Counted from the stretch's first letter, positions 35,328-46,440 are shown. The stretch is DNA of 64,000 nt from Ambrosia x helenae (GCA_030844895.1 CM061231.1:4656001-4720000); one strand, 5' to 3'. Notes: generated by a model from the letters alone, not told the origin. Numbers and translations: made by a program.

Positions 35328-35687
35328 TTAATTATTAATTATATCTCGCAACAATCGCCATGACGCAAAATGGGTGAAGTTAGTCATTTGTTCACGGTAG
35401 TAGTCGCCACAAGTAAGTTGGATTGCAATGTCTTCTTGAACATTAGGTTGCCTCTCCATCGTGGCTTCATAAAGGACGTTCCAACGGAGACACGTGGACC
35501 AGAGAAGAAACCACCTACGAACGATCGAATCCTTGGAGCGGTCATTTGTGCCGATTAAATTATTGAATATCCCCGACACCCGGTGCCAAAACGAAATTGG
35601 GGTATCGATTTCATGAACCCATGTGTTTCTCACTACGAGGTAGGCCCTCGTTAACGCGATATCCTCATTTGCATTCCACGGGACCAT
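35328..35687 (-). CDS. Small Myb/SANT-like protein ('glutathione S-transferase T3-like' type)
   Basis: A single intact 119-codon frame from the ATG at 35687 to a stop at 35330-35328. Residues 1-60 (WNANEDIALTRAYL ... FWHRVSGIFNNL) have the spacing of a degenerate Myb/SANT repeat. Residues 60-119 (DSIVRRWFLLWSTCLRWNVLY ... FASWRLLRD) match the following helical region of proteins annotated in composites as GST T3-like, which are related to the ORF1 DNA-binding partner of PIF/Harbinger transposons. It has no GST fold. A TATA box, CTATAAAAA on minus (35758-35751), lies about 65 bp upstream of the ATG. The annotated relatives are usually longer (200-350 aa), so this may be a shortened copy. A nearby CTAGTAGTGCCCC (about 35974-35987) could be a Harbinger terminus, but its partner was not found. 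Confidence 0.6.
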   Translation of the reverse strand: MVPWNANEDIALTRAYLVVRNTWVHEIDTPISFWHRVSGIFNNLIGTNDRSKDSIVRRWFLLWSTCLRWNVLYEATMERQPNVQEDIAIQLTCGDYYREQMTNFTHFASWRLLRDIINN

Positions 35688-36539
35688 TTTTACGAAATGA
35701 TTAAAGTATAACCGGGTTATTGTGTGATTTTGTTGTGTTGGATTAAGGTGTTTTTATAGGCCAAACCGTAACGGTACAGATTCCAAATGGTTGCAACGGT
35801 TTAAATGTAACGGTAACAAAATTAATTACCGTTTGACTGTACAACGGTTAGTTTTCTTAAATTTAAATGAAATATAATGAAATAATCACAGGAGTGATGC
35901 CTACAAAAAAAAGTGTTTCAGTGAAGTGATGTGGCAATGTATAACTGGTTAAAATCAGTGAAAGAAGAAACACATTCTAGTAGTGCCCCTTATACCCTTA
36001 TTTGCTTCAAAAAATCCAATAGAGAAAATTGTTCGAATAGACCCTATGGTTTGCTCAAATTTCACGTTTAGTTTTTAACTTTTTTAAAATTACATCTGTA
36101 GTCTTTAATATTTGGTGTCACTTAACTTGGATAGTTCTTGAAGTGGATGGAGGTTAAATAATCCAGGTGCAATAACGTGTTTGTGTAAACTAAAAGCATT
36201 TTCTGTTTTGCCTTTTTGATATGGGTTGAAAATCTCTTTTCAAAAAGTCATAAATTCTTGATTTTGGCTTTGAGAATATATTTTACAAATCTACCACTCA
36301 TACAACTAATCTTCACAACAAGCTAAGCCAAGCACTTATTTAGAAACTCATTTTCAAAAAATCATAAGTCAATAACCACTTCTGACCAAAAGCACTTTTG
36401 GAATTAAATAAGCAATCCCAATCCGAGTTCACTTAACAAGAGGAAAGAAACTGTTTGAAAGGAAATGAAAACTTTCTTGTGTTCCCAAATTTCATTTAAG
36501 GAGGGAAAAGAAGGAAAACAAAATATGTTGTTGAAGAGA

Positions 36540-37026
36540 TATGTACCCGCGCGTGCGCACGGCCCCACATCCACATACACGTCAACACAATAAGCTGACG
36601 TGGAGTTCTAGAAACCGGCGCACGTTACCTCGTACATGACAGGTGTCACCCGACAATGATAGGGACACACAGCCAATCAGAGGCGTTTATTCCCTGCTCC
36701 ACAATCTCCTGCAGGTACGAGGTACATGAAAGGACAGAAAGGACAATCACAAGACACGTGGACCAACCACAGAGCGACAGCGCCAACAACAGCAACGGTC
36801 ATGATCGTACAAGACAGCTGTCATTCCTCCTACAACCAATCACAGGCCACCTCAGGGGCCTATAAATACCCACCTTCGTCACAGGAAGAAGGGCATTCAA
36901 TCCGCAACCAAGAATCCGTCATATAGCTGTGGATAATAGATTATAGTTGAAACTCTGTAACAATCTTATATTTGAGTCTTGTATTGTCCGTTGTCATCAA
37001 TAAGAATCATATCTTTACTTGTGCTC

Positions 37027-37028
<2 letters not shown>
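36540..37028 (+). repeat. LTR-like promoter fragment
   Basis: A GC-rich upstream part with ACACGTGGACCAACCACAGAG (about 36755-36775), a TATA box GCCTATAAATACCC (about 36859-36872) and a polyadenylation-like AATAAGAATCAT (about 36996). The phrase at 36755 resembles CCACGTGGACCAATGGCAG at about 52755 in the LTR at 52322, suggesting one lineage. No partner LTR or primer site. Confidence 0.4.

Positions 37029-37070
<42 letters not shown>
37029..37070. repeat. (TA)n microsatellite
   Basis: About 20 TA units directly after the LTR-like fragment. Confidence 0.95.
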
Positions 37071-37072
<2 letters not shown>

Positions 37073-37264
37073 ATTGTTAGTTGTGTTCCTGAATTTCACT
37101 TAAGAACGGAAAAGAAAGGAAATGGAAGAAACACTAGACCAAATCCTTTAGTTTAGCTTTGCTTCCGATTTGGAAGGAAACAAAATGAAAGGATATGTTT
37201 CTTTTCCTTTTCTTTCATTTCCTTTCCTTCGTTTTTTTCCCTCCTCAAGTAAACTCGTGAACTG

Positions 37265-38005
37265 AGCGTAACAATATGGGGAGTGGGCGTGGGTTCTAAG
37301 CGTGGGGCACCCACTCAAGTCCCAAACACCATCCCCTCAATGGGCGTTGCCCTTTTGGTTTGAGTTCTTCCACAAGCGTGGGGCGGGTCTATTACAATTG
37401 TGATTGGTTGATTTATTCTTAAAATATATTATACACACAAACTTATTCAAAACCCAAGCCCCAAACTCAAGCCATTCCACTCCTCAAACCAAGCCCCTCC
37501 ACTGACACGTATCAACTCATGCCCCCAACCCAAGCCCCAAACTCAAGCCATACTTAAGTACATACGCTAGACAATATATACAAGCAAACAGTCTACTTAT
37601 TAATCACTTTCCACACAAGCAAACTGATGGAAATAAGGTTAGCATGATATGGTCCCACAGATACACCTATATATATACAAGTTTTAGTAGCAAATTACTA
37701 GAGCTCAACCATATTCTTAAAACTCTGCCTACTATTTCCTGATTTCCGTACAATATGATATTTGCGAGATCATAGCAGTATCATTCATTAACTTTCATAC
37801 TGGCCAGGTATGAAAGCAATATATGGTACACACTATGATACTCTCAACTACCATATGGTCCTTTCATCATAAAGTTCGGCATACCCATCATATACAACCT
37901 CTATTATACTAGCCTCTGCCTACCAAGGCTGGCACTTCTACTTGGCTTACTACTCCTAGTTTAAGTCTAGATACTTCAATTAGTACCTAAATCTCTTAAA
38001 CTAAT
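37265..38005. other. MITE-like and retroelement interior sequence, no gene
   Basis: 37265-37560 is rich in GTGGGCG and CCCAAGCCCCAAACTCAAG words, the latter repeated twice (about 37455 and 37530), and looks like a decayed MITE. From about 37600 to 38005 the sequence leads into a primer site, so it is the 5' untranslated interior of the minus-strand retroelement whose LTR begins at 38021. Confidence 0.4.
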
Positions 38006-38017
38006 GCTCTGATACCA
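38006..38017 (-). other. Primer binding site (initiator tRNA-Met type)
   Basis: TGGTATCAGAGC on minus, three bases inside the LTR boundary at 38021. Confidence 0.8.
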
Positions 38018-38725
38018 ACTTGTCACACCCCGCCCAGGCCGGGGCACTTACAGTGACCAGTCGGCGCAAACTTAAAGCGGAAACGTAATCTCATTACATA
38101 GCTTAAGTATTTATTACAAGCCAGTGTGATCCAAGTATCACCAAGCTAAACAGAGCTCAACTATAATAAGATGAACCGTCTAAAGTATTCCAACTCTCAG
38201 CTAGGAACTCCCATTCCTTACACCATCAACCTTAGATACATGTTCGAGTAATAAAAATACGTCAGCACAAAGCTGGTGAGCCACATAAAGTGACTCATCA
38301 GTAAAACAACCACATAAACACTTTATTGATCAAGTATGAGCTCCTTTCATGTCACCATAATCATAATCCGGACTAAGAATTATATATTCACACATACATC
38401 CTTAACACGCATGACACACCCCATGAGGTTGTAAGTGTATGTCCACGCCTGGAAAATATAATGATCATTATAATATATATAACACCCTGGATGCCACACA
38501 CCTATGGTTCGATGCATATACATGATCAATCACCACCAAAACAATTTTATGAGCAAGTATCACGTTTTGAAAATAGTTTAAGTAACTCACCTCTTTATCA
38601 GCCCCTTGCAATTGACAACGCTAATACAACCAGGTAATACCTCACGGTCTTGACACAATTATACCACCCCTAGGTTAGATAACAGTACACCTAACTAATT
38701 ATCTATATCTATATCTATATCTATA

Positions 38726-41336
38726 TCTATACTACTATATAGTGAGTTCTAGATGGCTAAGATTGTCATTTCATATTTATTTATATGGGTAAAAATGTAA
38801 TTTCATTTACTCATCAAGACAAATTTAATACAAATATTAAATCAACTTGTTTAACTATTAAAAGTAATTAATAATGATATTAAAACCATTGAAGCATTTG
38901 AAAAGTTTAGCATCATGGAATAGAAAATTTTAGAGAATTCATAATATATTATGACATCAAGAAGCATTGTTATGAAATTACACAAATATTACATAAAACT
39001 ATAAGTCAATGTTTTACTTTCTTTAAAATTTATGCTACCAGTTTGCTATAATAATAATAATCTATATATGTGTGTATATATATCTCTATATAAATATATC
39101 TCTGATGGTTATCTATATGATTTGCCAATAAAACAAGTCTTAAAGCTAAATGTAGAGCATGTGCTTCACGCATCCACACTTCCGACGGAGACACGCCTGT
39201 TTAAATTCTTTAAGATGTCATCGTACGGTTATAGATCCAGATCGATGATTCCAAGCATTAATGATAGTGTTCTTAATTTAATTCATGGGATTAATTAATC
39301 CATACGTTAGAAACCGACGACTCTTGGAATACATTTGTATGTTCCCTTTTCAAATGTTGGCCCCATAAACAAAAAACTTCCAATCAAGCCCTAATATGTT
39401 CTAATTTGAGTTTGTCGCTCATCTTTCATTCTATGATCGTCATGCCATCGGTAATTGTGGATAACTATTTCTAAGTAGATTATGATTCGTGGGTTTATAC
39501 AAGAGTCTTTGATTGAATGAATAAGGAGTATTTGATTAATGTTGGTTTGTCATTGTAGTGCTGTAGTCCAATTTCGAAGAAAGGCGCCATAATATCTTCC
39601 AAGTCCTTTTATTGTCTACATTGTTATGCATTTTTAGCTCTGAAACTTACCATGAACTGTTAATCTTCCTTGACATTCCGAAGTTTAGGTCTACATGAGC
39701 ACGATTCCAAGTCCTTTTATTTAGGTTAACTGGTAGATCACAAATAGATGTATATGTATTGGAGTCTACCCCTATTCAATTTTCATGGTTTGGCCATCAC
39801 TTTATGAAATGTCATAAGTTGAACACATCCTGTAGTCAATGATTAGTCTAACATCATTAGTAAAAAAACTTACCACGTAACAATATTATTTTAGACATTA
39901 TTGTTTTGTTTTTGCATTTGATCTATGGAGCATACATAAAGTAATGCATGAGGTGATCATGCATGCAAAGCAGGAAGTCAATTCTACATGCTTTTGTTGC
40001 ATGAGCATTGTTAAATGCCCTCACACCCCATCATCATATGAATGCTTTTAAAACTTGCATCACCACCACCATTCCCATCAAATCTACTATGTGTTTGTGT
40101 ATGTAATTTTATAATTAATCGATGGAAGACGACCTCTGTGTTGTGATGAATCAAATGTCAAGAGAGGCCCGTGGACGGTTGAAGAAGATGTAATTAAACA
40201 TACCACTTACATACATGCCAATTATATATAGCCAGACATCATGCAGCCCGCCGCAAGCGGTGACGCTCCCATATATGGGGGAGGTCCATCACCCACACCC
40301 TAGGCCCATCACTTGGATGGCCCTGTTTTCATCGATTTTTTTTTATTCTTTACATTCCAAGTCCCACCAACCAAATAATCATGCAATTAGCACCTCTTTA
40401 AACGTCCTCATTAGCTGTATTTTTAAACTTTGAGTTTCCGAGATTCAACAAACATTATGGTTTTTAGTTTTATAATATACTAACCTGGTTATGATTATTG
40501 TGAGTTTAACAAATTATTTAACTTTGTTTTTAAATAGTTTCAATGCTTTCAGATTAGGAATGTTACAGTATACATGTTTCATAAGGTTAAATGAGATTAC
40601 GTAATCGTAGCCTCCATTTTTACCTTAATTGCAATTGATTTATTTTATTTCTTTTCCTGTTTTAGGTTTGCTATCCACGGGAGTATGAGACAAGAACTCC
40701 ATTTGTGGGAAGCCGCAGACCATAGGTGCCTTCTTTGTTTTGAATCGTAGTGCATTTCTATGAGGTAATTCTACCAAGAATTCTTCTACGGTTTTATTAC
40801 TCTTACATAATGTCTAAAATAATATTGTGAGAATCTCATGGCATATCTCAAATAATCTCCAAGATTCCAACCGTATCTCAATGTTTGCTTTTTAAAATTT
40901 TCCTTCATGATTGTATTTTTTTTACTTTGAAAACTACACACATTTTTTATGCATTTGTTTTCTTTAACTACACACCGTTCGCCAATAGCGGTATTCACAG
41001 AAACTCTTGTGTCATCCAATATGTAGTTCTGTTAATTGTTTTCTTTAACTTTGTTCATGTTACTGTTTGTTAAGTTATTTCGTTATGTTAGGCGTGCATT
41101 TTATTTGCAGTGAAATGTACTACTTATAAAATTATGTGTGGCTCTTTATTGTTTATCTTTCTTTAATTAATCTAATGTATTCATCTTTTCCTCAAGACTA
41201 TATCAACATTAGTAATGAATCGTGTATGCGCCACCTATATAACTAAATTTGAGATATCATATACATAAATTAATAAACTTTCACGCTTTCTAATCCCCGT
41301 TCGAAAACCCGTCCCAGCGGACGAGTATCTCACTAG
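38726..41336 (+). mobile_element. Helitron (2.6 kb) carrying a MYB-like fragment
   Basis: The 5' end is TCTATACTACTATATAGTG at about 38726; the exact base is uncertain because a TATATC repeat precedes it. The 3' end has the hairpin CGTCC-cagc-GGACG (41310-41323), then AGTATCTCA and CTAG (41333-41336) followed by T. The left flank ends in A, consistent with A^T insertion. No RepHel helicase is seen, so it is non-autonomous. It is inserted inside the LTR at 38021-41544. Confidence 0.75.
40122..40231 (+). pseudogene. R2R3-MYB-like first-exon fragment captured by Helitron
   Basis: An ATG at 40122 opens MEDDLCVVMNQMS. A one-frame shift then gives KRGPWTVEEDVIKH, which matches the start of the R2 repeat of R2R3-MYB proteins (RGPW-T-x-EED). 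It ends at a stop at 40229-40231, long before the three helices of R2 would be complete. This is a gene fragment without function as a MYB domain. The plus orientation agrees with the Helitron. Confidence 0.55.
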
Positions 41337-41569
41337 TTATTACTTAACGGTCTCCTATAATACTAATTACTCGCCTAGATCTCATATAATCATGCTATTC
41401 GCCACTTACTCATTAACTAATTTTAACTACACGAGTATCCAATTCACATGTTATTGGTTCGTTTTGACTATCAATGATCCGTTTCATTCATTAATAAATA
41501 TGAACCAACACATTTTATTTATATAACAAAAACGGGATGTTACAGTAAGTTATCTTGTAATATGATGTA

Positions 41570-42228
41570 CAGGGCCGGCCCTTAAGGGGTGCGGGGAGGA
41601 CTCCCGGCCCAGGTCCAATTTTTTTGGGGCACATTGACCATCCAACAATTCAAGTTTTCTTAACAGCGATGTCCTTAATTCGATGGATTTTTGTATGTTT
41701 GAGTCCCAAAATTGTTAATCAAGTATTAATCCAAGTGAATGGTAGTTTATATAAAACAGAAAGTAAAGAAATGTTAAGAGGGGTTAAGAATTAAAAAAGA
41801 AGATGAAATGGTTTGAGAAAAACAATTACAGGTTTATTAATGAGTGTAAGACTAGAGGTGATGGAAAAAAAATGAAATGAAGAGGGCTCACACTTGGTTG
41901 TTTTTTTTATTTTTATCAATTGATTTTGACTTCCTTTTTAACTTTTATTTTTGTTATGTAACATTTTTTTTTGCCAAACTTTCAGTCATTTATATTTTCA
42001 CCCTTTGTGGGATTCGAACTCCCAACCTCCTCCAAGAGGGTTTGTTCCCTCTACCGTTAGACTACAACCTAAGTGGGAAATAAAATTTGATCCATCAATT
42101 TGATATTATTTTAATCGTAGCTTAAAAAATAGTTTAGATTATTTATTTCGTTAAGGCCTAAAGCTAAGGCTAAGGGGCACAATTTTTATAGCTCGGCCCG
42201 GGTACCTGAATTTTCAGGGCCGGCCCTG
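41570..42228. mobile_element. hAT element with CAGGGCCGGCCCT ends
   Basis: Terminal inverted repeats CAGGGCCGGCCCT at 41570 and AGGGCCGGCCCTG ending 42228. A perfect 8-bp duplication ATGATGTA flanks it (41562-41569, 42229-42236). 659 bp, no transposase. Contains an internal SINE-like segment at 41995-42090. Confidence 0.93.
41995..42090 (-). mobile_element. tRNA-derived SINE head nested in the hAT element
   Basis: On minus, an A box TAGTCTAACGGTAG (42064-42051) and a B box GGGAGTTCGAATCCC (42023-42009) are spaced as in a tRNA gene. The acceptor arms do not pair, so it is not a functional tRNA. T-rich sequence to the left on plus may be the A-tail. Confidence 0.6.
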
Positions 42229-42370
42229 ATGATGTAATTGTTATATTGTTCTAGGCGGTTATTTCCTTCTTGGAGATTCCGTCATTTTGTGTTTCAATAA
42301 AGTTCGCCTTTAAAAAAAAAAAATTATGTTTATATTAGGAATGTATGATCCAATAACTTTTATTTCTATT

Positions 42371-43166
42371 GAAGTTAGTTCGTAAATTAACAACTTTTAT
42401 ATCTATTAAAGTTAGTTCATAAATTAAGTGCATAGTTTATGTATGATGTCCCTGCTTTCCAAGTCAAGACAACGTGCACCTGAACTACTGAAGATCGGCA
42501 GAATGTCCGTGAGTAGCGAAGCTTGAGAATTTAAACTGGGGTTGGAAGTTAGCGGTCATGGGACAGGACGGGACCTAATTTTTTTTCTGTAACTATGGTT
42601 CGGGTGATATGTTCGGGTCGGTGATTCGATTCGGGTCGAGTCGAGTCAAACATTAAATACAATAAATATCAAAGTTCTAAGCATTGTTCAATAAACAATT
42701 GAAAAAGACACTAAAACATTAAAAATGAGACAAATGGTTGGTACCTGGATAAAAATTACAGTTCAGCCAGTCGACCTTTAAGATTTTTGAATTCTTCAAT
42801 TATGGATAAGGGTGCAAACGAGCCGAGCTAAGCCCGAGCTCGACCAAGCTCAAGCTTGAAAAACTTATGATAACTCGAGCTTGGCTCGTTTACTATCTAT
42901 TAGTTAATATTTTAAATAAAAGTAATATAAATAATAGGTTCGGAGCTCGATAAATGAAGTTTGCTAGGGCTTGTTTAGTAAACAAGCTTAAATGGGGGGT
43001 AAATATTATTAAATATTAATAAACATAATATTACATTAAGGCTCGACGAGCTTGATAAATGAAGTTCGGCTTGGGTTAAAGCTTTGGTTTATATAACTAT
43101 AATTTTTTAAACGAGGGGTCGAAACCGTGCATACCATACGAAGACTATATACTCAAAACTTCTAAG
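42371..43166. repeat. 796-bp direct repeat, copy 1
   Basis: It matches 44675-45470 over its full length with about a dozen substitutions (roughly 1.6%) and no net length difference. It begins GAAGTTAGTTCG and ends AACTTCTAAG, without TG...CA ends. It contains a decayed hAT-like segment beginning GGTGCAAACGAGCCGAGC. Confidence 0.9.
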
Positions 43167-44674
43167 AGAAAGTATAGGATACAAAGTATCTTTAACATAA
43201 GAAGTGTAAGAAGCCACTAGAACTTGCCACATGTCAATTTAACCTAACCATGATTAAACTATCACACACCCTCCCACTTTCACAATTATCACTGTAACTT
43301 TCCATAACTACTGCACCTACTCACACTTCACAAACCCTAAATCATATGATTAATCAAAAAGTAATGGGAGATCACACCACAACGATTCGGTGCACAACGA
43401 TAGAGACAGTAACGACATCACCGCCACTCACAACGCCGTCTATCATCGACCTATCAAAATCAAGTCTGAAGGCAATGAAGGAATGTCTCGCCATTCACAG
43501 TTATGGATCGGAGATCCACACAAACAACTAACCATGTCCAACACTACTCAACTACCCACAATAATTAATTTTTTAAATCACCTAAAAGTGGTGATGAAAT
43601 TACAACTCTTCCTCCAATGACAGTTGCCGCCGTTAACATTAATATTAACAACATGAACATAGGCATTAAAATTCTTTTATTCATCGTCTCCTTCACTGTT
43701 ACTGTAAGAGAGGAGAAAGCCAATGAGGTATGAACATCAAGACGTCTAGTGTTGGGTTTACAAACGAATATTTTTTTATGGTTTGAAAATCCATGTATGA
43801 TGCTCTTTGGGATGAGGACCTGGAGACATTAAAAGGTGCGTTTAAAGTTTTTTTATTGTAGTGCGTTTAAAGTGTTTTGATTGTGCCTTTCAAAAGTGAG
43901 AAAAATGTGAGTTTTTATTTATACTAAATGCTTTTTACAAAACCAAATGCGTTTTACAAAATACAAGTGCGTTTTACCAAAAACCAAATGCGTTTTACAA
44001 AACCAAGTGCGTTTTACAAAAACCAAGTGCGTTTTACAAAAACCAAGTGCGTTTTACAAAAACCAAGTGCGTTTTATAAAAAAACCAAGTGCGTTTTTGT
44101 AAAAACCAGTTTAAATAGTGTTTAAAAAACCAAATGCGTTTTATAAAAAAATCAAATGCGTTTTACAAAAAACCAAATGCGTTTTATGATTTTCTGTTTA
44201 ACAGTTTCTGATCTTCGCGTCTGAAACTTTTTTGAAAGCCATTTTTTCTTTAATTCTTCTTCTATTATCAACATCGTTCGTTTCTGTGAATAATACATGC
44301 ATTGATGGTGATTTTTGAATATGATTCTACTAATTTTATCAATTGAATTTTCATACTCTGTTTTTTCTATTTTCTGCAAATACATTTTGATTTTGTTTGT
44401 AATCGAATGTTTTTGATTGTTTAATCATTCTGAACGTTTAATCGAGTTGAAAACGATGAAAAATCAGGTTCAATCGTTGAAAATTTTTGCATTGATTATG
44501 TTGTTGTTATGATTTCACAGACATTTAAACGTGTTTTTCCTAATTTACCCTTGGTTAGATTAACCCAAATATGATTAGAATTGTTAATTATCATCTTGCC
44601 ACCGCCTAAATCTAATGGCTGAGAATGCTTCTTACACTTTGTACGTTAAGTAACTTTGTACATTAGCCTCTCTC
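43167..44674. mobile_element. TIR-bounded insert between the direct repeats
   Basis: The left end contains ACAAAG, then CTTTAACAT and AAGTGTAAGAAGC. The right end on minus contains ACAAAG, then CTTAACGTA and AAGTGTAAGAAGC. Together they form an imperfect inverted repeat of about 50 bp that extends a few bases into the direct repeats. The 1.5 kb interior has a 21-bp minisatellite and no transposase. A Mutator-like affiliation is possible but not shown. Confidence 0.5.
43927..44187. repeat. Minisatellite, about 12 units of 19-23 bp
   Basis: Units read AAAAACCAAGTGCGTTTTAC with small length changes in the A run. The frame it opens (43928-44125) is a repeat artefact. Confidence 0.9.
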
Positions 44675-45470
44675 GAAGTTAGTTCGTAAATTAACAACTT
44701 TTATATCTATTAAAGTTAGTTCATAAATTAAGTGCATAGTTTATGTTTGATGTCCCTGCTTTCCAAGTCAAGACAACGTGCACCTGAACTACTGAAGATC
44801 GGCAGAATGTTCGTGAGTAGCGAAGCTTGAGAATTTAAATTGGGGTTGGAAGTCAGCGGTTATGGGACAGGACGAGACCTATTTTTTTTTCTGTAACTAT
44901 GGTTCGGGTGATATGTTCGGGTCGGTGATTCGATTCGGGTCGAGTCGAGTCAAACATTAAATACAATAAATATCAAAGTTCAAAGCATTGTTCAATAAAC
45001 AATTGAAAAAGACACTAAAACATTAAAAAGGAGACAAATGGTTGGTACCTGGATAAAAATTACAGTTCAGCCAGTCGACCTTTAAGATTTTTGAATTCTT
45101 CAATTATGGATAGGGGTGCAAACGAGCCGAGCTAAGCCCGAGCTCGACCAAGCTCAAGCTTGAAAAACTTATGATAGCTCGAGCTTGGCTCGTTTACTAT
45201 CTATTAGTTAATATTTTAAATAAAAGTAATATAAATAATAGGTTCGAAGCTCGATAAATGAAGTTTGCTAGGGCTTGTTTAGTAAACAAGCTTAAATGAG
45301 GGGTAAATATTATTGAATATTAATAAACATAATATTACATTAAGGCTCGACGAGCTTGATAAATGAAGTTCGGCTTGGGTTAAAGCTTTGGTTTATATAA
45401 CTATAATTTTTTAAACGAGGGGTCGAAACCGTGCATACCATACGAAGACTATATACTCAAAACTTCTAAG
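44675..45470. repeat. 796-bp direct repeat, copy 2
   Basis: See copy 1. After its end the sequence reads CGAAAATTC and then the G-run element at 45480. Confidence 0.9.
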
Positions 45471-45479
45471 CGAAAATTC

Positions 45480-45537
45480 AGGGGGGGGGGGGTGGGAGCG
45501 GCCGCCCCTCCCCACCCCTTAAATGCTGTGCCCCTGA
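45480..45537. repeat. Poly-G foldback, remnant of a hAT-like element
   Basis: CAGGGGG with a 12-14 G run at the left, and GTGCCCCTG at the right. The centre GGGAGCGGCCGCCCCTCCCC can fold. The CAGGGG/CCCCTG ends are hAT-like, but no 8-bp duplication was found. Confidence 0.4.
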
Positions 45538-45639
45538 TGTCTGCAATCGACTGGGCCACTGGGGCCTTTTACATACATTAGGAGGATAGAGGGCACGAGA
45601 TAGTATTGGTCATGATACGCCTTGAGATCGCCTATTTGA

Positions 45640-45935
45640 CCTCGTGGCCAGCCCTCGCACCCACAGTTGATGGTGGAGTTTCTCTCCATTTTTACGTTTT
45701 GTCCACGTGCTACCGGAAAGCCAGAGCGTATGGACGACTCGGCCCATCCGCCGTTGCCGGAGGTTGAGTTTTTCCTCGGCGGTCAACGACAGTAGATGAC
45801 ACTGGCACGCTTTGCAGTGATCTTTGGCAGACGGTTACACCACTTTACACTAACGTGTTTTTGGCGACGCCAAAAGACGTGTTGAATGCATGGTGGCCCA
45901 TGATTAGCAAAAAGGTGTCAAAATATAATATAATA
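45640..45935 (+). pseudogene. Transposon-related ORF relic
   Basis: Frames read LMVEFLSIFTFCPRATGK, PPLPEVEFFLGGQRQ, a stop, then MTLARFAVIFGR. In another frame comes VFLATPKDVLNAWWPMISKK. The pattern (EFL..F / PLPEV.F.LGG / MSL..F / WWP.I) matches an ORF I associate with TE-linked proteins in composite genomes. It has stops and frame changes. Assignment is by memory of the pattern. Confidence 0.4.
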
Positions 45936-46253
45936 GGGGTGTCCAAATAACCAAAAACCCTAACCTAAATTGCCTCACCAATTTGTAATATGTACTTAAA
46001 TGTTTACAATAAATGAAAGTACCACTCACTTTACTTGTGAACAATAAATGATATAAACATTTCATTGGTCTCTTTCAATAATAACTATTTTCGTTAATTG
46101 TATAATTTCCAAATATAAAATGTTATTCTTCACGTGTTGTTGGGCCTCTTTAATGATCCAACCAAACTTCCAGGGCCTCTTTAATGATCCAGCCTAACTT
46201 CCACGTGACTCGCAGGATAATTAAATCCCCATCGGTTGAGCCAATGATCTGTT

Positions 46254-46440
46254 GGTCTAGTGGTTCAACAGGAAGGTGGGAAGGACCCATTTAGGTGGGG
46301 TTCCTAATCGTGAGGTCCCCAGTTTGATTCTATTAGCCTTCGGGCTGAGGGTTGCAATACCTGATGAGGTGGGATGGCCAAGCAATAACGCTAGACATCG
46401 CGTGTGGCAGCAGCCCATAATGGGTGAGATGTGAGTTTCC
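46254..46440 (+). mobile_element. tRNA-derived SINE
   Basis: A box GGTCTAGTGG (46254-46263) and B box AGTTTGATTCT (46321-46331) are separated by about 60 bp, followed by a SINE-like body with GGGTTGCAATACC. No clear A-tail or flanking duplication, so it is probably old. Confidence 0.5.

Larger units (their letters stand above)
36424..37263. repeat. Foldback-type MITE split by an LTR fragment
   Basis: The left arm (from about 36424, GAGTTCACTTAACAAGAGG) and right arm (to about 37263, on minus GAGTTTACTTGAGGAGGG) are imperfect inverted copies rich in GGAAAGG words. The phrase TGTGTTCC..AATTTCA..TTAAG occurs at 36477 and again at 37083. The middle 36540-37080 is a separate insertion. Confidence 0.45.
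38021..41544 (-). mobile_element. LTR of a truncated Gypsy element, interrupted by a Helitron
   Basis: On minus it starts TGTAACATCCCG (41544) and ends GGGGTGTGACA (38021), immediately followed by the initiator tRNA-Met primer site. Without the Helitron (38726-41336) the LTR would be about 0.9 kb. The retroelement's coding interior and second LTR are not present to the left, so it is a truncated copy. The GGGTGTGACA end resembles the Gypsy LTRs at 5772 and 55260. Confidence 0.7.

Noticed and set aside
36656..36926. Two overlapping plus-strand frames of 66-69 codons
   Set aside because: They lie in an LTR-like promoter region upstream and across its TATA box and have no domain.
42001..42080. 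tRNA gene on the minus strand
   Set aside because: A and B boxes are present but the acceptor and anticodon stems do not pair; a SINE head is the better explanation.
43928..44125. 65-codon frame with repeated FTK/FYK words
   Set aside because: It is a translation of the 21-bp minisatellite.
42371..45470. Ordinary LTR retrotransposon with 796-bp LTRs
   Set aside because: No TG...CA ends, primer site, purine tract or short target duplication; reported instead as an unexplained repeat arrangement.
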